Positions 55,400-64,000 of a stretch of 64,000 bases of DNA are shown here, in pieces. The notes below the pieces were generated by a model. The model did no database searches and was not told the origin of the DNA. It was given only the letters and a program-made list of their open reading frames with translations. Made by a program: the position numbers and the translations under genes. Within the stretch, counting starts at the first letter, position 1, and each line of letters starts with the position of its first letter. Source of the DNA: Teratosphaeria epicoccoides (lineage: Eukaryota; Ascomycota; Dothideomycetes; Mycosphaerellales; Teratosphaeriaceae); the NCBI GenBank assembly GCA_021401465.1, contig JADDMT010000021.1, positions 310,001-374,000 on the forward strand. The letters are read 5' to 3'.

Positions 55400-56245
55400 T
55401 CAACGCTCATGAGAATGACGACACCATCTAGTCCTCCAAGGACAGTCTTCCCGTCGATGAAAATAAGTCGCACAGCATGGATACATGTCTCCGCCTGACG
55501 GCCAGTCAGGTCCCACCCAACCACCATTTTCACCCGTAATGTTGTGAGCCTGCGCTCCGTTGTCAGTCCGACCGTGCATGTCGCGCTTTCCGGGCCCATC
55601 TAGTTGATCTCGTCGAGGCAGAGGAACCCTGGTATCCCCACACTGTCCCCAGCCAAAATCATGTCGTGTCTGGTTCAGGAAATGCTCTGGGTCATGGCAC
55701 CAATTGGACTCCCACGGGCAGTCTTCGCGAGCCAAGTAGTTTGCGCAGCAATTGTACGGAGCGCCGGCTGGCCCTGATTTAGGCGTCAGTCCAATATTCG
55801 ACGGCGATCACCACTGTCTTTGCTTACAGTCGTCGCCCATGTGCCCGCCCTCCAGCCCGGTCGGGACGCATGGCTTTTCCTCCGTCCTGGTCTCGATCTC
55901 ACGTCCTCCCGGCATGGCGTGGTCGTCTGTGGATAGATACAGTCCGTGGTTTCGCTTCGGGGAGCCAGGCTTGAAGCCGTCCCATGGAAGAGGAGGGTAG
56001 AACTGGCGTTTTGTCGCGGTGCTGGAGAGCTGCACACCACGAGTAGGACCGGCTGAGAAGCTTGATGCAACTTTTTCGGGCTTGACCTCGGCTTCGGTGG
56101 CGACCTGTGGAATTACGAGCTGGCGAGGCTCATGAGCGGCGACCTCGCTGATGCTTGGCTCTGTTGTGCTTGGAGGCAGATGCGGACGGCCCAGAACCAC
56201 AGCTGTCAGGCCGGCTAGGGTGACGAGTGTCTTCGCGACGCGCAT
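55400..56245 (-). CDS. Secreted protein with two copies of a cysteine module
   Basis: Exons 56245-55828 and 55773-55400 join in phase, 263 residues. The start MRVAKTLVTLAGLTAVVLGRP is a signal peptide. About 100 residues of low-complexity pro-like sequence follow, with a KR site (TATKRQFY). Two modules then appear: DWPAGAPYNCCANYLAREDC with PWESNWC, and DWPSGGDMYPCCATYFHRED-like sequence with PWRTRWC. Both share DWP, CCAxY, EDCPW and WC. The intron (54 bases) creates the first DDW. The ORF immediately upstream of the ATG is hydrophobic but lies before the accepted start. No known family is recognised. Secretion and the duplicated four-cysteine unit are seen in the sequence; any effector or enzyme role is not. 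Confidence 0.7.
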
Positions 56246-57327
56246 GGTGGTTGTTGTGATGCTTCGGTGTCGCTGGATACTGGGGAGAAGTAGTCGTGTG
56301 TATCTAGAAAGTAGTAGGAAGAGGACGAGTGCGCTGCGAGTGTAATATAGCATTTCGCGTCTTGCAGACCCATCTTTTTCTCTGGCACGGTGCTGATAAT
56401 TGACTTTTCAAAGGCAACGCATACAACGCCAAGAGCTCGATTGTGGGCCAAGTGTCTCCCTTTACCGATCACTTCGAACGCATTTCCTTGCTGTGGTCCG
56501 TGGTCAGCAGCTAGAATACAGATTTTGTATGGCGGATGTAGAACTGGATGGGAGTTCGCTCAACAATCCAGGGGAGACATATCGCAATATCAGCAACTTT
56601 CAGCCCAACGCAACGACCTTTTGACAATATGCTATTGGGCAATTCAGCTGGAACAGCGCCAGTACTGCAATTGTCTTTCCTTTCGACACATGATCTGGTG
56701 GGAAGATAAAAGCTATTTTGCTGGTAGGACGAGAAGTCAGCTGACCCAAACCCTAACCCTTGGCCATTGCTGGGCAGTCCACATCGTTCGATTGTCCGAG
56801 GGATGGGAATGTCATGGAGCGAGCATTGCTCTCTCTCCAAATTCTCTCTTCGAGCCTCGTGGTGCCTTCTGGTCCCGTGGGCTTTTCTCGGTATCACCAA
56901 AGCCTGTCATTGTTGAAACGGTGTCTCTTGAGCAACACGTCAAGCAGCGCTTGCGACCTACGACGTATACGACCGTTTGTCCCCTGGTAGCTGATCTCCG
57001 ACATAAGTTCCCATCGAGCCATTGACCTGGTGATTCTAGCTGCCAAGCATGAATCTCTTGATGCGAGTTGGTGAGGTCGAATCTCTGCAACCATACAAGC
57101 GCACTGCCGCGTCATGCTCGGCTCTGTCTCGCCGTGCAAATGCAGAATGATGTCAATATCGTCATTGCGGATTTGCGGCATCCTGAAGGACGAAAGCATG
57201 GCTCTATTTACCCTCGGCCTCGCTCTTCAGAGACCGCGAAGTCGCGTATAGTGGGAGTGGGTGGTCAGGGGTGGGACCAACAAGATTGAAAGTAGTGCTG
57301 CCGTGCTCAGCGCACACAGGTCTTTAC
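56246..57327. other. No supportable gene, 1.1 kb
   Basis: Contains AACCCTAACCC at 56748-56759, a two-unit telomere-like run too short to mean much. A 211-codon plus frame (56390-57025) has no start context, domain or homology-like block and is not accepted. Confidence 0.4.
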
Positions 57328-57712
57328 CTATATGTCGGCTACCACACATTGTGTCGCGCAGTGAATTTGGCTCGACATCATCTTCACTTTGCAGGAGCTG
57401 CGCTGGCCGAGATGCGTTCCTGGTTTATCTCGAGGTCGCTTGCTGACTGGGCGGGGTCTCAACAGCGACCTGCAGCCACCAAGTGCTGACTGAGACAGAG
57501 CAGGAGGGAAGCAGAATGAGACAAGGCGTGCCGTAAGCAATCATTGTATTGCTTCCCACCTCAGAGGAGTATCTGGTGCCAGACTTTTCGGTCGGCTTAG
57601 GCACGTCGATGCCGGGCGGTCCGTTGGATGGTGCAGCTGGACCGCGGGCTCCGCTGCATAGAGTTTGGAGTGAGGTATGAGGTCGAAAGAGGATGGTAGA
57701 TAGAGCCGCCAT
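57328..57712 (-). CDS. Possible small, perhaps mitochondrial, protein
   Basis: A frame from the ATG at 57712 reads MAALSTILFRPHTSLQTLCS, which resembles a mitochondrial presequence, and continues to SGTRYSSE. A donor GTGGGA (57559) and an acceptor with a long pyrimidine tract ending TCTCAG (about 57490) would join in phase to a basic second exon ending at 57328, about 105 residues. Without splicing it stops at 57425. No family is recognised; low certainty. Confidence 0.3.
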
Positions 57713-58402
57713 TTTATATTTTTAACATTGCTGTATAGCTCTCTCCACAGCTTCACAATCGTCCTCGCCAAAGAGCCGCGCATTACTAACCGCTGCTTCG
57801 CTAAGGTCACAGGGATACAGATCTACCAGCCGGCCAATCCGTATGAACACCCCGTCCACTGGGTTTCTCATCAGTTAGCAGAAGCCACAGCCTTTGCCCG
57901 CCGACGATTTCGAGATTCGCTGACCCGCGACACGCCGTGGTACTGGCCAAGCCCAAATCGCCAACGCCCTTGGCGCAACACGAGCTGCAGCTATGTTGAC
58001 ATCGCACATCAATGTGAGTTTTCCATCAATCTGCGCAGAGAGCAGGGCTGCAGAAAGTGGGTAATGATGGAGTCCTTGCACTCGAGACCGGGTTCTTCAG
58101 GTGCTCAACGCGTTTCGCTGCCCTGACTGTGGGATGAGAAGCCGCTACGTCACCGATCGACCTTTGTTCTTGCCAAACGCATCATCGTCGTTCCTACGCA
58201 CGCGCCTCGCCTCCGTGCTTGCTTCATCATTACTGCTGTCACCACGCTCCTTTCTTCCGTCTTGAGCAACAGTTATTACTTGTTGCCCGTGCTCAGCACA
58301 GCCGCCCTCCATCATCACACACAAACATCCTGAAGCCACTGCGCTGCAGCTGGGCCAACGCACACAAGCTTCCAAGCGAATACCCGGCTCCCTGCTCTAA
58401 CC
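57713..58402. other. Intergenic, promoter of the kinase gene
   Basis: 690 bases. The 180 bases before the kinase ATG are C/T-rich, as is common in fungal promoters. No gene supported. Confidence 0.5.
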
Positions 58403-60634
58403 ATGTCGACCATACAGAATCTCAAGAACTTCATCCGTCACGGCAAGCAGGCTCGGGACGGCCGCTCACCGCAAGACCAAGCAACGACACATGTCTCGCC
58501 CGTCCACGCTCAACAACAGCGCGGGTATCAGCAACATGCGGACCACGGCATCAGCGACCCGAACATCTACGAGCACAAGCCTCTGCAGGCCAATGCCGCC
58601 CAAGGAGACTTCTCAGCACCGGTGGTCGACGGTCGGAATCAAGCAGCGAGGGCCGGTCACGCCGCCGCCGATGCAGTCGACAGCCGGCAAAAACGAGAGC
58701 AGAAGCAGAAGGACTACGATGCTTCAGTGCTCGAGCGAATTGTGGCCGAGGAGCGGGAAAGTAAGGGCAAGCTTCCACGTTACCCAGGTTTGGAACGATG
58801 GACGCTTATAGAGAAGATGGGCGATGGCGCTTTCAGCAATGTCTACCGCGCACGAGACAACCATCACCAATACAACGAGGTCGCAATCAAGGTGGTGCGA
58901 AAATTCGAGATGAATTCGCAACAGGTAAGTGATCTCTTTGTCGCCATTGAATATTCTCGTTATCATGTTCGGCTCCTACTCCCTCCAACAACCGTCATTG
59001 GATGACAGAACCATACCAACAAAAGTCCTTCTTAGGGCGTTCTTGCTCCGGAGTTCGAGAAGAAGGCGCCAAAGGGAGTGGAGGTGCGCATTTCTCCTTA
59101 CCGATGTCTCTATCGTTGCATGGTGGCAATACTGCTATGAGCAGCACTGACGTCACAATACATAGAGAGCGAATATCCTGAAGGAAGTCCAGATCATGCG
59201 CCAGCTTGATCACCCGAATATCGTCAGCCTGGTCGACTTCTCGGAGAGCAGGCAGTATTACTACATTGTCCTGGAACTGTGTCCGGGTGGCGAGCTTTTT
59301 CATCAAATCGTGCGCTTAACATATTTCAGCGAGGACCTATCACGACATGTGATCACGCAGGTAGCGAATGCGCTTCTGTACTTGCACGAAGAGGCCGGCG
59401 TCGTGCATCGGTATGTCTCCGCGTTTACGACAGTCTGCACACAATTGAGCTCACGAATTACAGCGATATCAAGCCGGAGAACTTGTTGTTCTACCCTATT
59501 CCGTTCATCCCAACCAAGAATCCAAAGCCGAAGGGCCTCGAGGACGAAGATAAGGCTGACGAGGGAGAATTCATACCTGGCAAGGGAGCCGGTGGCATCG
59601 GTGTCATCAAAATCGCCGACTTTGGCCTTAGCAAGGTGATCTGGGACAGTCAGACCATGACGCCTTGTGGCACTGTCGGCTACACTGCCCCGGAGATCGT
59701 CAAGGATGAGCGCTACTCGAAGTCAGTCGACATGTGGGCACTTGGCTGCGTGCTTTACACATTGCTTTGCGGGTTCCCGCCATTCTACGACGAGAGCATC
59801 CAGGTGTTGACGGAAAAGGTGGCGAGAGGGCAATACACTTTCTTGTCGCCATGGTGGGACGACATCTCGAAGTCGGCTCAGGACTTGGTATCACATCTCC
59901 TCACCGTGGATCCCGAGAAGCGCTACGACATCAAGCAATTCCTCAACCACCCTTGGATCCGCAATGTCAACGAGCCTACGTACGCCGCCCATGATGCACC
60001 GCCGCTTGCCACGCCGTTATACACGCGCCAAGGATTCGCTGGCGATAGGGAGCAGAGCCCTCTGAAGCCAGACTTTGCATATCTGGATGACACTCCTCTT
60101 GGTGCGAACAGGAGGATGGACTTCAGATCACCTGGTGCAGTCAACTTGCGTGAGGTCTTCGACGTCGGCTATTCTGTCCACCGACAAGAAGAGGAGGCCA
60201 AGCGCCGCAAGAACTTCAAGCAAGGTTACCGTGGTGGCAACCCTTTGAACTCATTGAACGCTCTCGACGAGGACGACGATGACGATGAATTCCATGGCTC
60301 TTCGCAGCCATATGACGCAAATGCCCAGGCGCCTCCAGCGAAGATGCCGAAAGCAGGAGGTGCGGATGTCGCTGGGATTAGCAGCCAGATGCGAGACACG
60401 AAGTTGTCAGCAGCACAACAAGCTCGGCAAGCCAATGCGCCAAGGACGGCTGGTGCGTCGCAGGCGAGAGGATACGGCCAGCACAGTCCTGAAGTAGCGG
60501 CGGCGGCGAAGAGACAAGTTCGCAACAAGGCCGGCGCGTTCGAGCTGTCATTGGACAACGCGACGTTGCTCGGCCGCAGAGGGAAGAAGCAGCCTGAGCC
60601 AAGCGGTCTGAGGCAGGGGCAAGTAGTGACTTAG
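58403..60634 (+). CDS. CAMK-type Ser/Thr kinase, Rck2/Srk1 homologue
   Basis: Effector kinase usually acting under the Hog1/Sty1 stress MAP kinase, in cytosol and nucleus. Exons 58403-58924, 59036-59083, 59166-59410 and 59464-60634 give 661 residues. The N-terminal 130 residues are disordered. Kinase motifs in order: Gly loop GDGAFSNV, Lys in VAIKVV, VHRDIKPEN restored by the third splice, IADFGLSK, activation segment TPCGTVGYTAPE, and MWALGCVLYTLL. Between HRD and DFG lies an extended insert (GLEDEDKADEGEF). Exon 2 (48 bases, 16 residues) sits between the ATP lysine and helix C, is flanked by phase-0 introns and could be skipped in frame. The tail has acidic (DEDDDDDEF) and Ala/Gln-rich parts, where MAPK docking would be expected. 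Confidence 0.9.
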
Positions 60635-61294
60635 AAGTCTCCGCGAGCCACTCCCGAATCGCCTGCAGCTGCAGCGTGAAAACGGCATGGTGTGCACAAA
60701 AAAAAAGGCTGGATGGGAAGCACTGAAGCGAGATGCAATGCTCCCACCCTTGCTGCTGGATATAAACATAATATAAGATGGACTACTGAGCGCGAGCACG
60801 AGCAACTAGGGGAAAGTGATTGCGATCGAGCGACTTACTTGTCTTTCGCGAGTGGGCAGGAGCAAGCGGCGAACGAGGAGATCATGTTGACGAAAGCGCT
60901 CACAGCACTGGCGCATAGAGCGGACCAGGGAGACGAATTGGAGCATGCGTGGCGATGACTGTCCTTAGTATAGGCTTTCAAACTTCTCGTAAGGATACAT
61001 TCAATGCATCCCGCGTCCATTTCGACTTGTTGCTGTTCTTCAAGTGTGTCTGTACATGCGCAATGCCGTCCTCGGGGGTTGTTGCGTCGAAGCTCTGGGC
61101 ACGAGGTGCCCCTCTCGAAACAGCTTCCCCAGCAATCGGTCCAGGTTGCTGTGGTCTCTCCACCAAACAAAGCACCCAACACTTACCAACCGTGCCACTC
61201 TATACCGCTCACATTAGTGCGCCGCGACAAGTCATTGACCCACACCAATCCCTTGCTGAACGTCAAAATTACCCGCCGCAAGCCTTCCACCGAC
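60635..61294. other. Intergenic, 660 bases
   Basis: Terminator of the kinase gene, including an A9 run near 60708-60716, and promoter of the Mtc1 gene. No gene supported. Confidence 0.5.
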
Positions 61295-62828
61295 ATGGCC
61301 CGCAACAAGGGCGCCGACGACCTGTTGGCTGAGCTCGATCAGCTGGGCGTCGAGAACTCTGCTGGCGCTGTTCCGCCGTCACAAACCAAGAGCGCATCCA
61401 AGGCTGAGGCCGCGAACGACGAAGACGATCCATTAGCGGACCTGCAGAAACAGCTTGCCGCGAAACCGGCGGGGGCGTCTCGACCCGGCACTCCAGCCAC
61501 AGCCAAGAGCAGCTCAAAGAAGACTGCTGTTGAGCATACGCCCGCGAGCTCGGGAGTCGGAAGTACGAGGAGTAGTGAGGAGAAGGCGCCGCCAAGGACG
61601 AGTGCAGATGCAAGGAGCTACCACCGGAGCTCGGCGCCAGGACAGGAAGAGAAACAGGCGGAGAACAGTGCGAGTGGTGGTGGCGGCGGGTGGGGAGGAT
61701 GGTGGGGCTATGCGTCAGGAGCTGCCAGTGCGGCGGTCAAGCAGGCGGAGAGTCTGGCTAAAGAGATTCGAGGCAACGAGGAGGCGCAGAGGTGGGCGGA
61801 GCAGGTCAAGGGCAATCTGGGACACTTGCAGAGCTTTGGTACGGCCGTTCACAAGCTCGGGAAATGTGTGATATGGAGCTGACTGTGTCGCAGGCACGAA
61901 CCTGCGAAGCCAAGCATTGCCAACGTTCACGAGTCTATTGGAACACATTGCCCCGCCTATCAGCGCGCACGAGCGACTGCAGATTCATACTACCCACGAC
62001 ATCCAGAACTACCCTTCCCTCGATCCGCTCATCTACAGCACCTTCTCCCGCGTCATGCAGCAAGTGGAAGGCGGTGACCTCCTCGTGATCCAAAGAGGCT
62101 CAGAGAAGAGAAGCCGCTCCCAATCCGAGCCTCATGGCTACCGAGGCGGCGTTCTAGGCAGTACCAACGGCGGCTGGACCGATGGGCCCTGGTGGAAGGA
62201 GGACAGTTTCAAGCGCGACCTTGGCACTGTTGCTGGACTTAAAGAAGGCACGCGGCTGGCAAGAGTCAGCGCAGAGAGCCATGCGAAGGAGTTCTTCGAT
62301 GCGAAGGGCGGCTTAGAAGAGGCGGCGAAGCAGGCTACAGAGACACTTTCCTCGACCAACCCAACACGATCATCGGACATCTTCCTTGCGATCCAAGCAA
62401 TCAGCTACACAGCTGACAAAGACTTCTTCGCAGAGAGCTCGCAAGATCCCAACGAGAAAAGCCAAGGCCCCGGCGTAAATCCTTCCTCCGAAGCAGAAGA
62501 ACTCGTCGTCTTCGCCATCTACCTCCACGACCCCATCCACTCGCTCTCCTTCAGCACGTTGTCGCAGCCTTTCCCACAGAAATGGGCGGACTGGCTCGAT
62601 GCGTCGGAAACGCTGCCGGAGAGCATTGTGGAGATTGTGCAAAGCGGCGGTATGGATCCGAGGGAGTGGGTATCTGAGTGGGTGGAAACGTTTTTGGGGA
62701 CGGGGGTAGGGGTTGTGGCGCAGAGGTATGTGGCGAGACGGATGGGCGTTGGCGAGGGTGGGCTCGGGAGAGGCAAGAGAAGAATGGAAGAGGAAGGAGT
62801 GGGTGGAGAGGCGGCGAGGGCGATTTAG
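61295..62828 (+). CDS. MTC1: Maintenance of telomere capping protein 1 family (Mtc1)
   Basis: Mtc1 is a fungal protein found genetically through telomere capping defects and associated with vesicle-type membranes in yeast; its biochemical role is unclear. Exons 61295-61838 and 61894-62828 give 492 residues, near the family length. The start MARNKGADDLLAELDQL, a low-complexity linker with GGGWGGWWGYASG, then AEQVKGNLGHLQSFGTNLRS across the splice, LLEHIAPPISAHERLQIHTT and HDIQNYPSLDPLIYSTFSRV match the family as I know it. WADWLDASETLPESI and WVSEWVETFLGTGV near the end are typical too. The intron is 55 bases with a GCTGACT branch site. The frame is intact. Confidence 0.88.
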
Positions 62829-63434
62829 CATGGAGCTCTGCGGCATAGGAGTGGTCGTGATGGGATGCTACGGATCGATGGCTTGACGATCATGTGGTGG
62901 GTTATGGTGTTCAGCAATGTGGTAAGGTGTGCGCAGGTACTTGGACATCGTTCTTGGTGGGCTTTGGAATCGCTCCCTTTGAGCAGCGGACGTAACACTA
63001 GCTCTGCTTGCATAGCAAGCAGCCAGTGTATCCTTCTTGCTAAGCATGCTCTCTCAATTGGCCAGACTTGGCTCGTCCCCATGGTCTCGAGCGTGCAGAC
63101 AAGCCAGCAAATCTTCTGTGATCAGAGTGAAAGGTGAGCAGTAACGCAGACCGCAGTTTAGCGCGAGCGGGAAGAGGATGGCCTCGCAGCTACATGTAGT
63201 GTTTCTTGCTTGTCGTGTTGCGTTGTGTTTTCAATGCACGCAGATCGGTCTTCAATGCCACGGATCGGCGACAAGCCTTCTCGGCTCGTCCCTAGCGTTC
63301 CTGCACGTCCGCTTGGGCCTTGGCACTTGCGATCCCCGGACATCAAACCAGCCGTTCTCTTTATTGCTGCTACTTTACCCTTACTATCCGCCTCTGGGCG
63401 CGCCAGCATCAACCACCATCTACTCAAGAGGTTG
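62829..63434. other. Intergenic, 600 bases
   Basis: Terminator of Mtc1 and promoter of the next gene; the last 100 bases are C/T-rich. No gene supported. Confidence 0.5.
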
Positions 63435-64000
63435 ATGATGGAGACGCCAAAGGACGCTGCTGCCAAGGGCAGACGTAAAGTCGGGTCGGGCGAGAAGATC
63501 AGACGCGCGGGTTCAGCGTCGAATCTCTCGTCAACTTCGGGCGACGACAACATTCATGTCGCCCGCCAGTCACCCCGAAGTGGTGCTACGTCGACACTTA
63601 ACGGCAAAGCGATGATGCTGATCGGCGGCGGTGGTCCGGGCGAAGTAGGTATGTTAGATGGCAATGGTGACTATGCGAGGAGTTCTTTTGCGGAAGTGAG
63701 CGGCGGAAGGCTGTTGATTATACGAGTTGACGCCGACCGACTTCGTGGCATTTTGAGTGGTGGCGAGAAGGCGGCAATTAATACCGAGAATGGCGACGGC
63801 GACGTGGAAGGGCGAAATGACCGTGGTACTTATTCCAAGGAGTTTACGCTTCGGCATCCGGAGATCAAGTGGGTGCATCGGGGCCAAGGAAGATATTTGC
63901 CTGCCTCTGAGATCAAGAAGGAGGCAGTGAGTGCGAGTGGACTGAGGCGATTGAGGTTCGTTCGAAATCTGTCATGTGAAGCAGAGTTGAGTACATTGAC
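63435..64000 (+). CDS. Hypothetical protein, truncated by the window end
   Basis: From the ATG at 63435 (tandem ATGATG) the frame stays open to the last base, 188 codons. The N terminus is basic and Ser-rich (ETPKDAAAKGRRKVGSGEKI), followed by MMLIGGGGPGEVGMLDGNG and an ordered-looking stretch GGRLLIIRVDADRLRGILSG and FTLRHPEIKWVHRGQGRYLP. An intron could begin at GTTCGT (63956). The family is not recognised from this part. Confidence 0.55.
   Translation, partial: MMETPKDAAAKGRRKVGSGEKIRRAGSASNLSSTSGDDNIHVARQSPRSGATSTLNGKAMMLIGGGGPGEVGMLDGNGDYARSSFAEVSGGRLLIIRVDADRLRGILSGGEKAAINTENGDGDVEGRNDRGTYSKEFTLRHPEIKWVHRGQGRYLPASEIKKEAVSASGLRRLRFVRNLSCEAELSTL

Noticed and set aside
56748..56759. Telomere-like AACCCTAACCC run
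   Set aside because: Only about two units; expected by chance in 64 kb and not near a window end.
1..64000. tRNA genes, rRNA, CRISPR arrays, transposons with terminal repeats
   Set aside because: No A/B-box pair, repeat-spacer array, transposase or integrase motif, or long terminal repeat was seen on reading; a dedicated scan (for example for tRNA) would be decisive.

Overview
The window is nuclear DNA of a filamentous ascomycete, probably a Dothideomycete (class-level inference only). Short GT-AG introns, mostly 45-80 bases with CTRAY-type branch sites, interrupt most genes. Recognisable conserved genes are eS19, an Rck2/Srk1-type kinase, Mtc1, the thiamine pyrophosphate carrier, MsrA, a D-serine dehydratase and a gamma-butyrobetaine-type dioxygenase. 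There is no operon logic; both strands carry genes with long gaps. Exon borders were placed by eye and checked for phase; none is backed by transcripts.

Layout. 0-5 kb is mostly unreadable, with a decayed intron-bearing relic near 3 kb. 5-12 kb holds an asparagine synthetase, ribosomal protein eS19 and a large fusion of an alpha/beta hydrolase to a cysteine-phosphatase domain that resembles the RNA triphosphatase of metazoan capping enzymes. 12-17 kb holds an Hsp70-like ATPase gene broken by a nonsense codon and a frameshift, divergent from a hypothetical gene. 18-28.6 kb holds a PIR-repeat cell-wall protein, D-serine dehydratase, a coiled-coil membrane protein, a membrane-anchored lysozyme-like protein and a RING finger protein. 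29-34.6 kb holds a broken glycosidase and small secreted proteins.

35-43.7 kb holds MsrA, a relic with twin stop codons, a divergent pair (carnitine-type dioxygenase and TPP carrier), a possible secreted protein, a broken hypothetical gene and an F-box-like gene. 44-52.7 kb holds two secreted-protein genes, a 1314-residue beta-propeller-like protein ending in a CaaX box, and a small Ser/Lys-rich protein. 53-64 kb holds a broken coiled-coil gene, a secreted protein with a duplicated cysteine module, the Rck2-type kinase, Mtc1 and the 5' part of another gene.

Two themes stand out. First, the conserved genes are intact, but several accessory genes (Hsp70-like, glycosidase, coiled-coil, two hypotheticals) carry in-frame stops or small indels, some looking like slippage (GCTC and GTAG tandem duplications, a GT contraction). 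This looks like real decay of accessory genes more than poor sequence. Second, there are several short secreted, cysteine-bearing proteins, as expected of a plant- or surface-associated fungus. The most unusual single gene is the hydrolase-phosphatase fusion at 9.5-11.6 kb.
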